DNA of 64,000 bases, from NCBI GenBank assembly GCA_035577545.1, contig DATLVI010000009.1, positions 67,696-131,695 on the forward strand, in the 5' to 3' direction. Below, piece after piece: positions 21,986 to 31,449 of this stretch. The notes under the pieces were generated by a model. It was not told where the DNA came from. It searched no databases and saw only the letters and a list, made by a program, of their open reading frames with translations. Source of the stretch: Verrucomicrobiia bacterium (GTDB taxonomy: Bacteria > Verrucomicrobiota > Verrucomicrobiia > Palsa-1439). Positions within the stretch are counted from its first letter, which is position 1. Every line of letters starts with the position of its first letter. The translations under genes and the position numbers were made by a program.

Positions 21986-22270
21986 ATGAAGGATCCCTAC
22001 ACAGTGGTCAAGACCGTGCGCGTCACCGAAAAGGGCACGGCACAGATTGAGAAATTGAACCAGTACCAGATTGTTGTCGACAAGCACGCGAACAAAGTCG
22101 ACGTGAAGCGCGCAGTCGAGCAATTGTTCAAGGTCAAGGTGCTTCACGTGAACACGATGCACGTACGCGGCAAGGCGCGACGCGAACGGACGGCCCAGTA
22201 TGGCCGCACACCCAGTTGGAAAAAGGCGGTTGTCACCCTCAAAGAGGGCGATAAGATTGAATTGGCATAG
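21986..22270 (+). CDS. rplW: 50S ribosomal protein L23
   Basis: Sits at the tunnel exit and docks trigger factor and SRP. 94 aa; VRVTEKGTAQIEKLNQYQIVVDKHANK resembles the family N-terminal half and the loop RGKARRERTAQYGRTPSWKKA precedes the C-terminal strand. Lies 5 bp after rplD. Confidence 0.95.
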   Translation: MKDPYTVVKTVRVTEKGTAQIEKLNQYQIVVDKHANKVDVKRAVEQLFKVKVLHVNTMHVRGKARRERTAQYGRTPSWKKAVVTLKEGDKIELA

Positions 22271-22276
22271 CGATTT

Positions 22277-23113
22277 ATGGGACTCAAGACTTTTAGGCCG
22301 TTGACGCCGTCACTGCGCGGGACTGTGCTTTCCGATTTCTCGGAGATCACGAAGCATACGCCTGAGAAAAAGCTTACGGTGGCACGCCGACGGACGGGTG
22401 GACGCAACAATCACGGGCGCATGACGTCCCGCGGTATCGGCGGTGGCCATAAGCAACGCTATCGTATTATCGATTTCAAGCGCGACAAGATCGGGATGGT
22501 GGCAGTTGTGGAAGGGATTGAGTACGATCCCAATCGTTCCGCACGCATTGCGTTGCTGAAGTACGCCGACGGCGAGAAGCGGTACATCATCGCGCCCCTC
22601 GGGTTGCAGGTTGGCGCGAAGTTGATGAGCGGCCCTGACGTGGAATTGTCCCTGGGCAATGCGTTGCCGTTGAAAAAGATCATCCCTGGCATGCCGATCC
22701 ACAACATTGAGTTGCATCGCGGTCATGGCGCACAGATTTGCCGCAGTGCGGGGATGGCGGCCCAGGTCACGGCCAGCGAAGGTGATTACGTGACCGTTAA
22801 AATGCCGTCGGGTGAGCTGCGTCTGATTAACCGTGAGTGCTATTGCACGATCGGGCAGATTGGCAACACCGATCACATTAATATCATGCTGGGCAAGGCC
22901 GGTCGCAACCGCTGGCTGGGGCGCCGCGGCATTTCGCGAGGCATGGCGCGCAACCCGGTGGATCATCCGATGGGCGGCGGCCAGGGTAAGAGCAAGGGTG
23001 GTGGCGGTTGGCATCATCCGGTGTCGCCGTGGGGCAAGCTAGCCAAGGGCGGCAAGTCGCGGCGGAAGAAAAAGTATTCAAATGGGTTAATTTTAGAGAG
23101 AAGGAAGAAATAA
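22277..23113 (+). CDS. rplB: 50S ribosomal protein L2
   Basis: Core protein needed for subunit joining and peptidyl transfer. 278 aa; RRTGGRNNHGRMTSRGIGGG, then NPVDHPMGGGQGKSKGGG near the C-terminus. The His matching E. coli His229 is kept, but the usual HPH reads HPM, so the second His is Met. Its stop is directly followed by the rpsS ATG (0 bp gap). Confidence 0.97.
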   Translation: MGLKTFRPLTPSLRGTVLSDFSEITKHTPEKKLTVARRRTGGRNNHGRMTSRGIGGGHKQRYRIIDFKRDKIGMVAVVEGIEYDPNRSARIALLKYADGEKRYIIAPLGLQVGAKLMSGPDVELSLGNALPLKKIIPGMPIHNIELHRGHGAQICRSAGMAAQVTASEGDYVTVKMPSGELRLINRECYCTIGQIGNTDHINIMLGKAGRNRWLGRRGISRGMARNPVDHPMGGGQGKSKGGGGWHHPVSPWGKLAKGGKSRRKKKYSNGLILERRKK

Positions 23114-23392
23114 ATGGGACGTTCGCTTAAAAAGGGCCCGTTTGTTGACGATCATTTGTTGAAGAAGGTCGAGGCGCTGAGGGCGGGGGAGAAAAAACCA
23201 ATCAAAACCTGGTCGCGCCGCTCGATGATCATTCCTGAGTTCGTCGGCCAGACATTTTTGGTTCACAATGGGCGGCAGCACACACCGGTGTTCGTGACGG
23301 AGAACATGGTTGGCCATCGCTTGGGAGAATTCTCGCCGACCCGCACATTCAAGGCGCATGGCGCCCATACTGAAAAGGCGGTCGCGAAGTAA
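23114..23392 (+). CDS. rpsS: 30S ribosomal protein S19
   Basis: Head protein contacting S13 and the A-site finger. 92 aa; [32 protein letters not shown], and [23 protein letters not shown] are all canonical. After it the normal neighbour rplV is displaced by an unrelated exported protein gene. Confidence 0.97.
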   Translation: MGRSLKKGPFVDDHLLKKVEALRAGEKKPIKTWSRRSMIIPEFVGQTFLVHNGRQHTPVFVTENMVGHRLGEFSPTRTFKAHGAHTEKAVAK

Positions 23393-23407
23393 CGCGGCCG
23401 GGAATGC

Positions 23408-24187
23408 GTGGTGCCTGCGTCTGGCACGGTAACGAGAGTTTGTACGGTTTGTTTGTTCTTTGCAGCAACAGGATTGCGGGCGGCCGAAGAAGCGCGGGCG
23501 CCGATGACCGCCGCGGATGAGTTGCGCGTGGTAGTTGCAGCGTTGGCCAGTGATAATCAACGGCTTAAGACAGAGCTCGAGCAACGCGAGACGATCATTC
23601 GCCTGCTTAGCGAGAACCTGGCCATCGCCCGGACGGAGAGCGAGTTGTTCCAGAGGAAATGGAATGATGCGCAGCTTCGGGCGCAGACGCTCGGCGTCAA
23701 CTTTGCCGATGAGACGGCGACGCAGGGGCAGCGCCAACTCGTGGAAAGCGTGCGCGCGTTGTATCTCGCGGAAGCGGAGCGGCAACGCCTCATCGAGCAA
23801 CTGCAGCGATTGCTCGACGCCATCCAGAAGCAAGGGGATGTGCCGGGTGAACTGGCGCGGACGAAAACGCTGTTGACGATGACCGAGCCTCCTGCCTCTG
23901 TTCAGACAGGGAAAACGGTTGCGGCTGGGAAACAGGCCGGTGGGACGCTTGAATCGGCAGCGGTTCTGGATGTGAATCCGAACCTGCGGCTCGTGGTATT
24001 GAATATCGGGCTACTGCAAGGCGCGCGCGTCGGGATGCCGATGGTGGTGTTGCGCGGCGATCACGTCGTGGCTGAATTAGAAATCGTGGAAGTGCGCAGG
24101 CGAATTTGCGGCGCGCTGGTCGAACGGATGGAAAAGAAAGTCACTCTCAAGACGGGAGACGTCGCACGGGTGACCAAGAGTTCGTGA
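23408..24187 (+). CDS. Exported coiled-coil protein of unknown function inside the S10 operon
   Basis: 259 aa, not a ribosomal protein. A signal-peptide-like N-terminus (VCTVCLFFAATGLRA, cleavage before AEEA) is followed by a long coiled coil (about residues 35-150, Leu/Glu/Arg/Gln heptads), a short linker, and a compact beta-rich C-terminal domain (about 180-259) with LRLVVLNIGLLQGARVGMP and GDHVVAELEIVEVRRRICGA. The layout recalls MreC-like periplasmic scaffolds but no real homology is claimed. The start is GTG (23408 or 23411); an ATG at 23404 is out of frame. It lies 15 bp after rpsS and 10 bp before rplV, so it is expressed with ribosomal proteins. Confidence 0.8.
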   Translation: MVPASGTVTRVCTVCLFFAATGLRAAEEARAPMTAADELRVVVAALASDNQRLKTELEQRETIIRLLSENLAIARTESELFQRKWNDAQLRAQTLGVNFADETATQGQRQLVESVRALYLAEAERQRLIEQLQRLLDAIQKQGDVPGELARTKTLLTMTEPPASVQTGKTVAAGKQAGGTLESAAVLDVNPNLRLVVLNIGLLQGARVGMPMVVLRGDHVVAELEIVEVRRRICGALVERMEKKVTLKTGDVARVTKSS

Positions 24188-24197
24188 ATGTGATTTT

Positions 24198-24539
24198 ATG
24201 GATGTAAGAGCGATAACAAGATATGCGCGCATGAGCCCGTCGAAAGTCGGCGAGGTGACGCGTTTGATCCAGGGCTTGAGCGCCTCCAGCGCGCTGGAAG
24301 TGTTGCGGGTCATTCCGCGCAAGTCGGCGCGGATGATTGAAAAGACATTGAAGTCGGCGATCGCCAACGCGACCGACCCCAACAGCCACAAGCTCGATCC
24401 GGCGTCGCTGCGGGTAAAAGAAGCTGTTGCGAACGAAGGGCCGCGCCTCAAGCGCTGGCAGCCGAAGGCACGTGGCAGCGCAGGTCCGATCATCAAACGG
24501 ACGGCGCACATCCAGATCATATTGACGGACGGACAATAA
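24198..24539 (+). CDS. rplV: 50S ribosomal protein L22
   Basis: Its beta-hairpin lines the exit tunnel. 113 aa; YARMSPSKVGEVTRLIQG, then SAIANATDPNSHKLDP and the C-terminal hairpin with PRLKRWQPKARGSAGPIIKR. It is separated from rpsS by the inserted exported protein gene; 3 bp before rpsC. Confidence 0.95.
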   Translation: MDVRAITRYARMSPSKVGEVTRLIQGLSASSALEVLRVIPRKSARMIEKTLKSAIANATDPNSHKLDPASLRVKEAVANEGPRLKRWQPKARGSAGPIIKRTAHIQIILTDGQ

Positions 24540-24542
24540 TCT

Positions 24543-25229
24543 ATGGGACAAAAAACGAATCCAATTGGTTTTCGCGTGGCGGTCACGAAGGACTGGCTGT
24601 CCAAGTGGTACGCGGATAAGAAGGATTACGCGCCACTGTTGCTCGAAGACATCAAGATTCGCGATATTGTGAAAAAGAGGCTGGCATCGGCCGCGGTCCC
24701 GAAGATCGCCATTGAACGGTATGCCAACCGAGCGCGTATTACGATTTCAACCGCGCGTCCTGGGATCGTAATCGGGCGCAAAGGTGCGGAGATCGACAAA
24801 CTCAAGGAAGAGTTGGCCGCGCTCACGGGCAAAGAGATTTATGTAGATATCCTGGAAGTGAAAACGCCCGAGACCGACGCGCAATTGGTGGCGGAGAACA
24901 TCGCTCTTCAATTGGAGCGCCGCATCAGCTTCCGGCGGGCGATGAAGAAGTCCGTGCAGACAGCGATGGATTTCGGCGCGCAGGGAATCAAGGTCGCCTG
25001 TGGCGGTCGGCTTGGTGGCGCGGAACTGGCGCGGCACGAGAAGTATCGCGTCGGCAAGATTCCGCTGCATACGTTGCGCGCGGATATTGATTACGGCTTC
25101 GCGGAGGCCCAGACGGTGTACGGGAAGATTGGCGTAAAGGTTTGGATCTGCAAAGGCGAGCGTCCCTTACGGGCGGCGCAGCAGCCCCAGGTCACGCCGG
25201 TGCCGGTCGGACCTGTTCCGGCGGCCTAG
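24543..25229 (+). CDS. rpsC: 30S ribosomal protein S3
   Basis: At the mRNA entry tunnel; a KH type-2 domain ([20 protein letters not shown]) binds RNA and supports the helicase activity. [12 protein letters not shown] start; the C-terminal domain has [10 protein letters not shown]. 228 aa, with a short Pro/Val-rich tail. Confidence 0.97.
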   Translation: MGQKTNPIGFRVAVTKDWLSKWYADKKDYAPLLLEDIKIRDIVKKRLASAAVPKIAIERYANRARITISTARPGIVIGRKGAEIDKLKEELAALTGKEIYVDILEVKTPETDAQLVAENIALQLERRISFRRAMKKSVQTAMDFGAQGIKVACGGRLGGAELARHEKYRVGKIPLHTLRADIDYGFAEAQTVYGKIGVKVWICKGERPLRAAQQPQVTPVPVGPVPAA

Positions 25230-25263
25230 TGCCAGGCAGAAGTAATAGAGGAATTTCGAAAAC

Positions 25264-25674
25264 ATGGCAATGATGCCCAAGAGAGTGAAGTATCGGAAAG
25301 CCCAACGCGGCAGCCGCACGGGGACGGCCTGGCGTGGCGCCACGGTGGCGTTTGGCGAATACGGCTTGCAGTCGTTGGCTCGCGCGTGGGTGACCACGAC
25401 GCAGCTCGAAGCCTGCCGCGTTGCGCTGTCTCGCAATATGAAGCGCCGCGGAAAATTGTGGATCCGCGTGTTCCCGGATAAGCCGATTACCAAGCGGCCG
25501 CCCGAAACGCGTATGGGCAAGGGTAAAGGACCGCCCGAGACATGGGTGGCCGTTGTGCGGCCGGGAAATGTGTTATTTGAACTGGGTGGTGTAACGGAAG
25601 TGCTTGCGCGCGAGTCGTTTCGGCTGGCGGCCTCCAAATTGCCGATTCCGACGCGATTTGTTAGCAGACGGTAG
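25264..25674 (+). CDS. rplP: 50S ribosomal protein L16
   Basis: Near the A-site tRNA elbow and the peptidyl transferase centre. 136 aa; [17 protein letters not shown], then [19 protein letters not shown] and [22 protein letters not shown] codons at residues 1, 3 and 4 make the exact start uncertain by a few residues. 34 bp after rpsC. Confidence 0.96.
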   Translation: MAMMPKRVKYRKAQRGSRTGTAWRGATVAFGEYGLQSLARAWVTTTQLEACRVALSRNMKRRGKLWIRVFPDKPITKRPPETRMGKGKGPPETWVAVVRPGNVLFELGGVTEVLARESFRLAASKLPIPTRFVSRR

Positions 25675-25682
25675 TTAGCGAT

Positions 25683-25895
25683 ATGAAAGCAAAAGAAATC
25701 CGTGAGTTGACAGATGCAGAGGCACAAGCCAAACTACGTGACCTTCGGCAGGAGTTGTTCAACCTGCGGCTTCAGCAACAGACCGCGAGGCTAGAGCGTC
25801 CGAGTCGTATTCGCGAAGTGCGGCGCGACATGGCGCGGATTGAAACCATTTTGAGGGAGCGACAACTCCCGGCTGCTGCGGCAGCGGTAAAGTAA
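25683..25895 (+). CDS. rpmC: 50S ribosomal protein L29
   Basis: Two-helix protein at the tunnel exit next to L23. 70 aa; KAKEIRELTDAEAQAKLRDL and QELFNLRLQQQTARLERPSR match the family, with a short Ala-rich tail. Confidence 0.95.
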   Translation: MKAKEIRELTDAEAQAKLRDLRQELFNLRLQQQTARLERPSRIREVRRDMARIETILRERQLPAAAAAVK

Positions 25896-25928
25896 AGACC
25901 CAGGCCGACGGAAAGATTTCGGATTCAC

Positions 25929-26219
25929 ATGACGGACCAAGCGACAATCGAAAGCAAGAAGCGGGAGTTGGTGGGTGAAGTCATCAGCGACAAGATGGAT
26001 AAGACTATCGTCGTCGAGGTGGCGCGCCGCGTCCGCCATCCGCGGTATCAGAAGGTCATGATGCTGTACAAGAAGTTCTACGCGCACGACGAAAAGAGCG
26101 AAGCGGGCGTGGGTGACAAGGTGCGCATCGTGGAATCCCGGCCCCTGAGCAAACTGAAGCGGTGGCGGCTGGTGCAGGTCCTGGAAAAGGCGACGGGGAT
26201 CGAGAAGGTCGAAGTATGA
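25929..26219 (+). CDS. rpsQ: 30S ribosomal protein S17
   Basis: OB-fold primary binder of the 16S 5' domain. 96 aa, slightly longer than E. coli (84); [23 protein letters not shown] and [16 protein letters not shown] are diagnostic. Its stop overlaps rplN as ATGA. Confidence 0.96.
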   Translation: MTDQATIESKKRELVGEVISDKMDKTIVVEVARRVRHPRYQKVMMLYKKFYAHDEKSEAGVGDKVRIVESRPLSKLKRWRLVQVLEKATGIEKVEV

Positions 26220-26581
26220 TTCAGATTCGCACACATCTCGATGTCGCGGATAACACCGGCGCGCGCGTGGCATGGGCGATTGGCGTTCTCGGACACCAGA
26301 AACGTTACGCACGGATTGGCGATGTCATTAAAGCGCATGTGAAGGAAGCCGCGCCGGACGGAACCGTGAAGAAGGGCGAAGTTGTAACGTGTGTGGTTGT
26401 TCGTACACGGTCACCCTTGCGCCGGGCCGATGGTTCCTATGTGCGTTTCGACAACAACGCCGTGGTGATCATTGACGATCAGCACAACCCAAAGGGCACG
26501 CGTATTTTTGGTCCGGTGGCGCGTGAGTTGCGCGACAAGAATTTCACCAAGATCATTTCTCTCGCCCCCGAGGTACTGTAG
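26216..26581 (+). CDS. rplN: 50S ribosomal protein L14
   Basis: At the subunit interface, where RsfS and initiation factors bind. The start is the ATG in the overlap with rpsQ, giving [17 protein letters not shown] and 121 aa, the family length; the longer frame upstream lies in rps[21 protein letters not shown] and [17 protein letters not shown] are canonical. Confidence 0.97.
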   Translation: MIQIRTHLDVADNTGARVAWAIGVLGHQKRYARIGDVIKAHVKEAAPDGTVKKGEVVTCVVVRTRSPLRRADGSYVRFDNNAVVIIDDQHNPKGTRIFGPVARELRDKNFTKIISLAPEVL

Positions 26582-26584
26582 GTC

Positions 26585-26866
26585 ATGAAGAATTTGCACG
26601 TCAAAAGAGACGACATGGTGGTGGTGATCGCTGGTGAGGATCGCGGAAAAATCGGCAAAGTGCTGGCTACATTTCCGGCGAAGAACCGCGTTTTGGTCGA
26701 GGGGATTAACGTAATCAAGAAGGCGTTGCGAAAGAGCCAGGACAATCCCAAGGGCGGAATTGTTACCAAAGAAGCGCCGATTCAGATTTCCAAGGTGATG
26801 AAACAGGAGCGGTACGAGGCGCGCCGCAAGAAGCATGGCGTGGCCCCGGCAACCGCAGAGGCGTAA
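26585..26866 (+). CDS. rplX: 50S ribosomal protein L24
   Basis: Assembly initiator near the tunnel exit, with a KOW motif ([20 protein letters not shown], about residues 8-27). 93 aa, somewhat shorter than E. coli (104). 3 bp after rplN and 2 bp before rplE. Confidence 0.95.
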   Translation: MKNLHVKRDDMVVVIAGEDRGKIGKVLATFPAKNRVLVEGINVIKKALRKSQDNPKGGIVTKEAPIQISKVMKQERYEARRKKHGVAPATAEA

Positions 26867-26868
26867 AC

Positions 26869-27405
26869 ATGGTCCAACTCTACGAATTTTATAAGAAAGA
26901 TGTTGTCGAGCAGCTACTCAAGGGTGGCCGCTACACCAACCGGATGCAGGTTCCGAAGGTCGAGAAAGTTGTGATCAACATGGGCGTCAACGCCAATCAC
27001 GACAAGGACGTAATCAATGAGGCCCAGCAGGAATTGGCCACGATCACCGGCCAGAAGGCCCTGGTCACCAAGGCCAAGAAGAGCATCTCGAATTTCAAAG
27101 TACGCGAGGGCATGCCTGTCGGTGCGAAGGTGACTTTGCGTGGGCAGCGTATGTACGAATTTCTGGAGCGGTTTTTCAATGCTGCGTTGCCGCGCATTCG
27201 CGATTTTCGAGGTATGAATCCGCGGGGGTTCGACGGCCGCGGCAGCTATACCATGGGCGTGAAGGACCAAACGATTTTTCCCGAGGTCGAGCTGGACAAG
27301 ATCAAGCACAACTTGGGTATGGACGTAACAATTGTAACCACGGCGAACACGGATGCGGAAGCGAAGGAGCTTTTGAAACTGCTCGGCATGCCGTTCAGCA
27401 GTTAA
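26869..27405 (+). CDS. rplE: 50S ribosomal protein L5
   Basis: Binds 5S rRNA in the central protuberance and contacts P-site tRNA. 178 aa; [38 protein letters not shown] and the C-terminal [14 protein letters not shown] are typical. Confidence 0.97.
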   Translation: MVQLYEFYKKDVVEQLLKGGRYTNRMQVPKVEKVVINMGVNANHDKDVINEAQQELATITGQKALVTKAKKSISNFKVREGMPVGAKVTLRGQRMYEFLERFFNAALPRIRDFRGMNPRGFDGRGSYTMGVKDQTIFPEVELDKIKHNLGMDVTIVTTANTDAEAKELLKLLGMPFSS

Positions 27406-27416
27406 AGGATCGAAGT

Positions 27417-27602
27417 ATGGCGAAACTGACTTGGGAAGTGAAGCAGCGTCGGCCCGCTAAGTTCAAGGCGCGAGCGTACAACCGGTGCCAAAACTGTGGC
27501 CGTCGGCGTGCGTACATTCGGCGCTTCAAGATTTGCCGCATCTGCTTCCGTGAGTTGGCCAGCCAGGGGAAGGTTCCCGGCGTGGTGAAAGCGAGTTGGT
27601 AA
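27417..27602 (+). CDS. rpsN: 30S ribosomal protein S14, zinc-binding type
   Basis: Head protein. The 61-aa short form with CQNC (residues 24-27) and CRIC (40-43) is the type Z (zinc-dependent) S14; the long zinc-free form is about 100 aa. C-terminal [11 protein letters not shown] is conserved. As the copy in the spc operon it is probably the housekeeping one. Confidence 0.96.
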   Translation: MAKLTWEVKQRRPAKFKARAYNRCQNCGRRRAYIRRFKICRICFRELASQGKVPGVVKASW

Positions 27603-27606
27603 TTCG

Positions 27607-28005
27607 ATGAACGTAACCGATTCCATTGGCGATATGTTGACGCGGATTCGCAACGCGAATAGCGCTCTCAAGCCGGACGTGCTCGTGCCGTATTCGCGCC
27701 TTAAGGCGGAGATTGCGAAGGTGCTAAAGCGGCAGGGCTATATCGCGGATTTCTACGCGGAGAAGTTGGAGAATGGGCGGCAGGTGTTGAAGATCCAGCT
27801 CAAGATTATCGGCAAAGAGCGCGCGATCGTCGGCATCAAGCGCATCAGCCGACCGGGGCTGCGGCGCTATGTCGGTTCGCAGGATGTGCCGCGCGTGCTG
27901 GGCGGGATGGGGATTTCAATTCTCACGACCTCGCGTGGGATCATGACCGGCCACGAAGCCAAAAAGGCGAACGTGGGCGGAGAGCTTTTGGCGTACGTTT
28001 GGTGA
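27607..28005 (+). CDS. rpsH: 30S ribosomal protein S8
   Basis: Primary binder of the 16S central domain and, in E. coli, the spc operon repressor. 132 aa; DSIGDMLTRIRNANSA, RISRPGLRRYV and TTSRGIMTGHEAKKANVGGELLAYVW are all present. Confidence 0.97.
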   Translation: MNVTDSIGDMLTRIRNANSALKPDVLVPYSRLKAEIAKVLKRQGYIADFYAEKLENGRQVLKIQLKIIGKERAIVGIKRISRPGLRRYVGSQDVPRVLGGMGISILTTSRGIMTGHEAKKANVGGELLAYVW

Positions 28006-28011
28006 TGCATT

Positions 28012-28569
28012 ATGTCACGAATTGGCAAAAAACCCGTTGAGATTCCGGCCAAGACCAAGGTCGAAGTGAAAGGTCAGGCGATCTCTATCGAAGGGCCGAA
28101 GGGCAAGTTGGAATGGGTCGTACCCTCGCCGATCAAGGTCGCGGTAAAAGACGGTAAGATCCTCGCGACCACAGCGCAGCTTGATCGCGTCGGCAAGTCC
28201 CGCTGGGGATTGTCGCGCAGCTTGATTGCGAACATGGTCAAGGGCGTCAACGAAGGTTACACCAAGAAGCTGCTCGTCGAGGGCGTGGGGTTCCGCGCCG
28301 CCGTGCAGGGAACGAATTTGCAGATGTCCCTTGGTTATTCGCATCCGATCGTTTTCGCGATTCCAAAGGGTGTGAAGATTTCGGTGGCGGATACGGCGGA
28401 CAAGAAGCCCGAGATCACAGTTGAAGGCGCGGACAAACAGATGGTGGGTGAGGCTGCGGCGCGAATTCGCCGTTTCTATCCGCCCGAGCCTTACAAGGGC
28501 AAAGGCATCCGCTACGTGGGTGAACAAGTGCGCCGCAAGGCGGGCAAGACCGTCACCACAGCGGGTTAA
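28012..28569 (+). CDS. rplF: 50S ribosomal protein L6
   Basis: Next to the sarcin-ricin loop. 185 aa with the two-domain duplication of the family; MSRIGKKPVEIPAKTKVEV and PPEPYKGKGIRYVGEQVRRK near the C-terminus identify it. Confidence 0.97.
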   Translation: MSRIGKKPVEIPAKTKVEVKGQAISIEGPKGKLEWVVPSPIKVAVKDGKILATTAQLDRVGKSRWGLSRSLIANMVKGVNEGYTKKLLVEGVGFRAAVQGTNLQMSLGYSHPIVFAIPKGVKISVADTADKKPEITVEGADKQMVGEAAARIRRFYPPEPYKGKGIRYVGEQVRRKAGKTVTTAG

Positions 28570-28584
28570 TTGGGTATATAAGAC

Positions 28585-28941
28585 ATGGTTCCAAGAAACA
28601 GAGTTGAAGCGCGACAACGCCGGCACCTGCGTCTGCGGCAGAAGATCCAGGGCACGGCGCAGCGCCCGCGCATGAGTGTTTGCATTACGAGCAAGCACAT
28701 TTATGTGCAGTTCATCGATGACGTGAAGCGCGTAACCCTGGCTGCCGCCAGCACGGTGGCGGCCGAATTGAAGGGCGCGAAGGGGACGGTCGAGGGCGCG
28801 AAGAAAGTTGGTCAACTCGCCGCACAGAACGCGCAGGCGAAGAAAATCACCGAGGTCGTTTTCGACCGCGGTGGGTTGCGGTATCACGGGCGTGTCAAAG
28901 CGTTGGCAGACGCGGCGCGCGAAGCGGGACTGAAATTTTAA
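28585..28941 (+). CDS. rplR: 50S ribosomal protein L18
   Basis: Binds 5S rRNA with L5. 118 aa; [20 protein letters not shown] and [26 protein letters not shown] match the family closely. Confidence 0.96.
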   Translation: MVPRNRVEARQRRHLRLRQKIQGTAQRPRMSVCITSKHIYVQFIDDVKRVTLAAASTVAAELKGAKGTVEGAKKVGQLAAQNAQAKKITEVVFDRGGLRYHGRVKALADAAREAGLKF

Positions 28942-28943
28942 TT

Positions 28944-29537
28944 ATGGCACCTGACAAAAGACCGAAAATTGCAAAGCCCGTAACTCCCCTGGACAAGGAA
29001 GCTTCCCCTGTGGCGGTCGTTGAGGAATTGGGCGTCGAACTCGAACGTGGGGGCGGGGAGATCATTGAAAAGGTTGTTTATGTCAACCGCAGCGCCAAGG
29101 TTGTCAAGGGCGGACGCCGTTTCCATTTTAGCGCACTGGTGGTCGCGGGCGACCGCCGCGGTCACGTGGGGTGGGGCTTCGGCAAGGCCAATGAAGTTGC
29201 GGATGCCATCCGCAAGGGTACGGATCAGGCGAAGAAGTCCATGGTGTCAATCAATCGGAGGAATTCCACGATTCCACACGAGGTAATCGGCGTGTTTGGC
29301 GGAGGTCGCGTGTTGCTCCGTCCCGCGTCACCTGGCACCGGCGTCATCGCGGGTGGCGGCGTGCGTGCGGTCATCGAGGCCGCCGGTGTGCGTGACGTGT
29401 TGACGAAATCGATGGGTTCCAGCAATGCCGTGAACGTTGTAAAGGCGACAATCGACGCATTGCTGCAACTCCGTCCTCGTGAGGAGATTTTTCGCGTGCG
29501 CGGTTTCACGCGGCAAGCGACGGCAGGGGTAAGCTAA
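28944..29537 (+). CDS. rpsE: 30S ribosomal protein S5
   Basis: At the mRNA entry site, involved in accuracy. 197 aa, with about 40 extra N-terminal residues compared with E. coli; the core has [34 protein letters not shown] and [15 protein letters not shown]. It is followed after 1 bp by rplO, so rpmD (L30), usual at this spot, is missing. Confidence 0.97.
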   Translation: MAPDKRPKIAKPVTPLDKEASPVAVVEELGVELERGGGEIIEKVVYVNRSAKVVKGGRRFHFSALVVAGDRRGHVGWGFGKANEVADAIRKGTDQAKKSMVSINRRNSTIPHEVIGVFGGGRVLLRPASPGTGVIAGGGVRAVIEAAGVRDVLTKSMGSSNAVNVVKATIDALLQLRPREEIFRVRGFTRQATAGVS

Positions 29538-29538
29538 G

Positions 29539-30060
29539 ATGACGATGAGATTGCACAATTTGAAGCCGCGGCCCGGTGCCAAGCACCGTACGAAACGCCT
29601 GGGCATTGGCGAGAGTTCAGGGCACGGCAAGACGAGCGGACGCGGCGGCAAAGGTCAGACTGCGCGTTCCGGTGGTTCGATTCGTCTTGGGTTTGAAGGC
29701 GGTCAGATGCCTTTGTTGCGCCGGATCCCGAAGCGCGGTTTTAATAACGCCAACTTTCGGACTATTTACACGATCGTTAACGTCGAGCAACTCAATGCGT
29801 TCGATAATGGCGCCGTGGTGACTCCCGAGGCGCTCGCGGAGGCCGGTCTGGCGGGCAAACTCTTTGAAGGTGTGAAAGTGCTCGGCAATGGGGAACTCAA
29901 GAAAAAGCTCACGGTGAAAGCCCAACGCTTCAGCGCCACGGCACGCGACAAAATCGTAAAGGCAGGCGGTCAGTGTGAAGAACTGCCGCTCCGCAGTATT
30001 CATCATAAAGAAGCGGCGGCAGCAGCGCCCGCAACGAAAGCACCTGCGGGAGACAAGTAA
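29539..30060 (+). CDS. rplO: 50S ribosomal protein L15
   Basis: Late-assembly large-subunit protein. 173 aa; KRLGIGESSGHGKTSGRGGKG is the Gly-rich N-terminal extension that threads into rRNA, and FEGGQMPLLRRIPKRGF follows. The C-terminus has an Ala-rich tail (AAAAPATKAPAGDK) about 20 residues longer than usual. Confidence 0.96.
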   Translation: MTMRLHNLKPRPGAKHRTKRLGIGESSGHGKTSGRGGKGQTARSGGSIRLGFEGGQMPLLRRIPKRGFNNANFRTIYTIVNVEQLNAFDNGAVVTPEALAEAGLAGKLFEGVKVLGNGELKKKLTVKAQRFSATARDKIVKAGGQCEELPLRSIHHKEAAAAAPATKAPAGDK

Positions 30061-30080
30061 CGGGCGCTTGTTAATTACGT

Positions 30081-31427
30081 ATGTTCTCCGCATTCCTCAA
30101 CTGCTGGAAAATCCCCGAACTGCGACGGCGGATTCTTTTCACGCTCGGCATGGTCGCGATTGCACGACTTGGCGCCAATATCCCGTGCCCGGGGGTAAAT
30201 CCCACGGAATTGAACGTCTACATGCAGGACGTCCAAAAGCAGGTCGGGGGGAGTATCGTGGGGTTGGCGGACATGCTGACGGGTGGCGCACTGCAACAGT
30301 GTGCCGTGTTCGCCCTCGGCGTCATGCCGTACATCAGCGCCTCGATCATCATGATGCTGCTGACCGCAGTCATGCCATCGTTGGAGCGACTCAAGCAAGA
30401 AGGCGAGACCGGCCGCGCGAAGATCATCCAGTACTCGCGTTACATGACCGTTGGCCTGTGCATTATCCAGGGCTGGTTCCTGGCGAGGATGTTCGAACAT
30501 CCGGAACAGCTTTTCTCGGGCTTTCATGGAGTCCTCGTAGCCAATCCCGGAGTGGGTTTTGAGATTTTGACAGTGATCACGATCACCAGTGGGACGGTTC
30601 TGTTGATGTGGGTCGGCGAGCAAATCACGGAGCGTGGAATTGGCAACGGGATGTCGATCATCATCACCGTGGGTATTGTCGATCGTCTCCCGCGGGCGAT
30701 TGGTCTGACATGGCGCTTGTTCGTTGGACCGCAAAGCCAGTTCAACCTCCTTCATGCGCTTTTACTGCTCGTGATGGCGGTGACGGTGACCGCAGCGGTT
30801 ATTGCAGTAACTGAATCGCAACGCAAGATTCCCGTCCAATACGCCAAACGAATGGTGGGACGGAAGATGCTGGGCGGTGGACAGACGTTTATGCCGTTGA
30901 AGATCAACTATTCAGGGGTGATGCCCATCATTTTTGCTCAGGCGATTTTGCTCTTCCCCGCGAAGCTGTTTTCCATGTTGCAAATGCCGACATTTCAAAA
31001 ACTATCGCGTGCCCTAACGGAGGGGGAGACGCTCTATCTCACTCTTTATGGGCTGATGATTCTGTTCTTCTCATACTTTTGGGTGGCAACCCAATTCAAC
31101 CCGCTGCAAATCGCGGATGACTTGAAGCGCTATGGTGGTTACGTACCGGGGATTCGACCGGGCCGACCGACAGCGGAATACCTGGATCATACGATGACAC
31201 GTATCACCCTGGCTGGAGCGGTGTTCTTGACGATCATTGCCGTGATTCCTTATATTTTGTCCCACAACTTCCGCCTGCCATATTTAACGGCGAGTTTCTT
31301 TGGCGGGACCAGTTTGCTGATTACGGTCGGTGTGATGCTCGATACGATGCGGCAGGTCGAGTCGCATCTGGTAATGCGTCATTACGATGGTTTTTTGCGC
31401 AAGGGTAAATTGCGAGGTCGCCGCTGA
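30081..31427 (+). CDS. secY: Preprotein translocase subunit SecY
   Basis: Ten-span channel of the Sec translocon in the inner membrane; its partner SecE is at 6107. 448 aa. MFSAFLNCWKIPELRRRILF and GANIPCPGVN mark the N-terminus and plug region; GIGNGMSIII and the cytoplasmic loop RGGYVPGIRPGRPTAEYLD-type segment (here YGGYVPGIRPGRPTAEY) contact the ribosome and SecA. It ends spc operon ribosomal genes and precedes adk. Confidence 0.97.
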   Translation: MFSAFLNCWKIPELRRRILFTLGMVAIARLGANIPCPGVNPTELNVYMQDVQKQVGGSIVGLADMLTGGALQQCAVFALGVMPYISASIIMMLLTAVMPSLERLKQEGETGRAKIIQYSRYMTVGLCIIQGWFLARMFEHPEQLFSGFHGVLVANPGVGFEILTVITITSGTVLLMWVGEQITERGIGNGMSIIITVGIVDRLPRAIGLTWRLFVGPQSQFNLLHALLLLVMAVTVTAAVIAVTESQRKIPVQYAKRMVGRKMLGGGQTFMPLKINYSGVMPIIFAQAILLFPAKLFSMLQMPTFQKLSRALTEGETLYLTLYGLMILFFSYFWVATQFNPLQIADDLKRYGGYVPGIRPGRPTAEYLDHTMTRITLAGAVFLTIIAVIPYILSHNFRLPYLTASFFGGTSLLITVGVMLDTMRQVESHLVMRHYDGFLRKGKLRGRR

Positions 31428-31449
31428 CGGCGGCGAGGGGGTGACTGAC

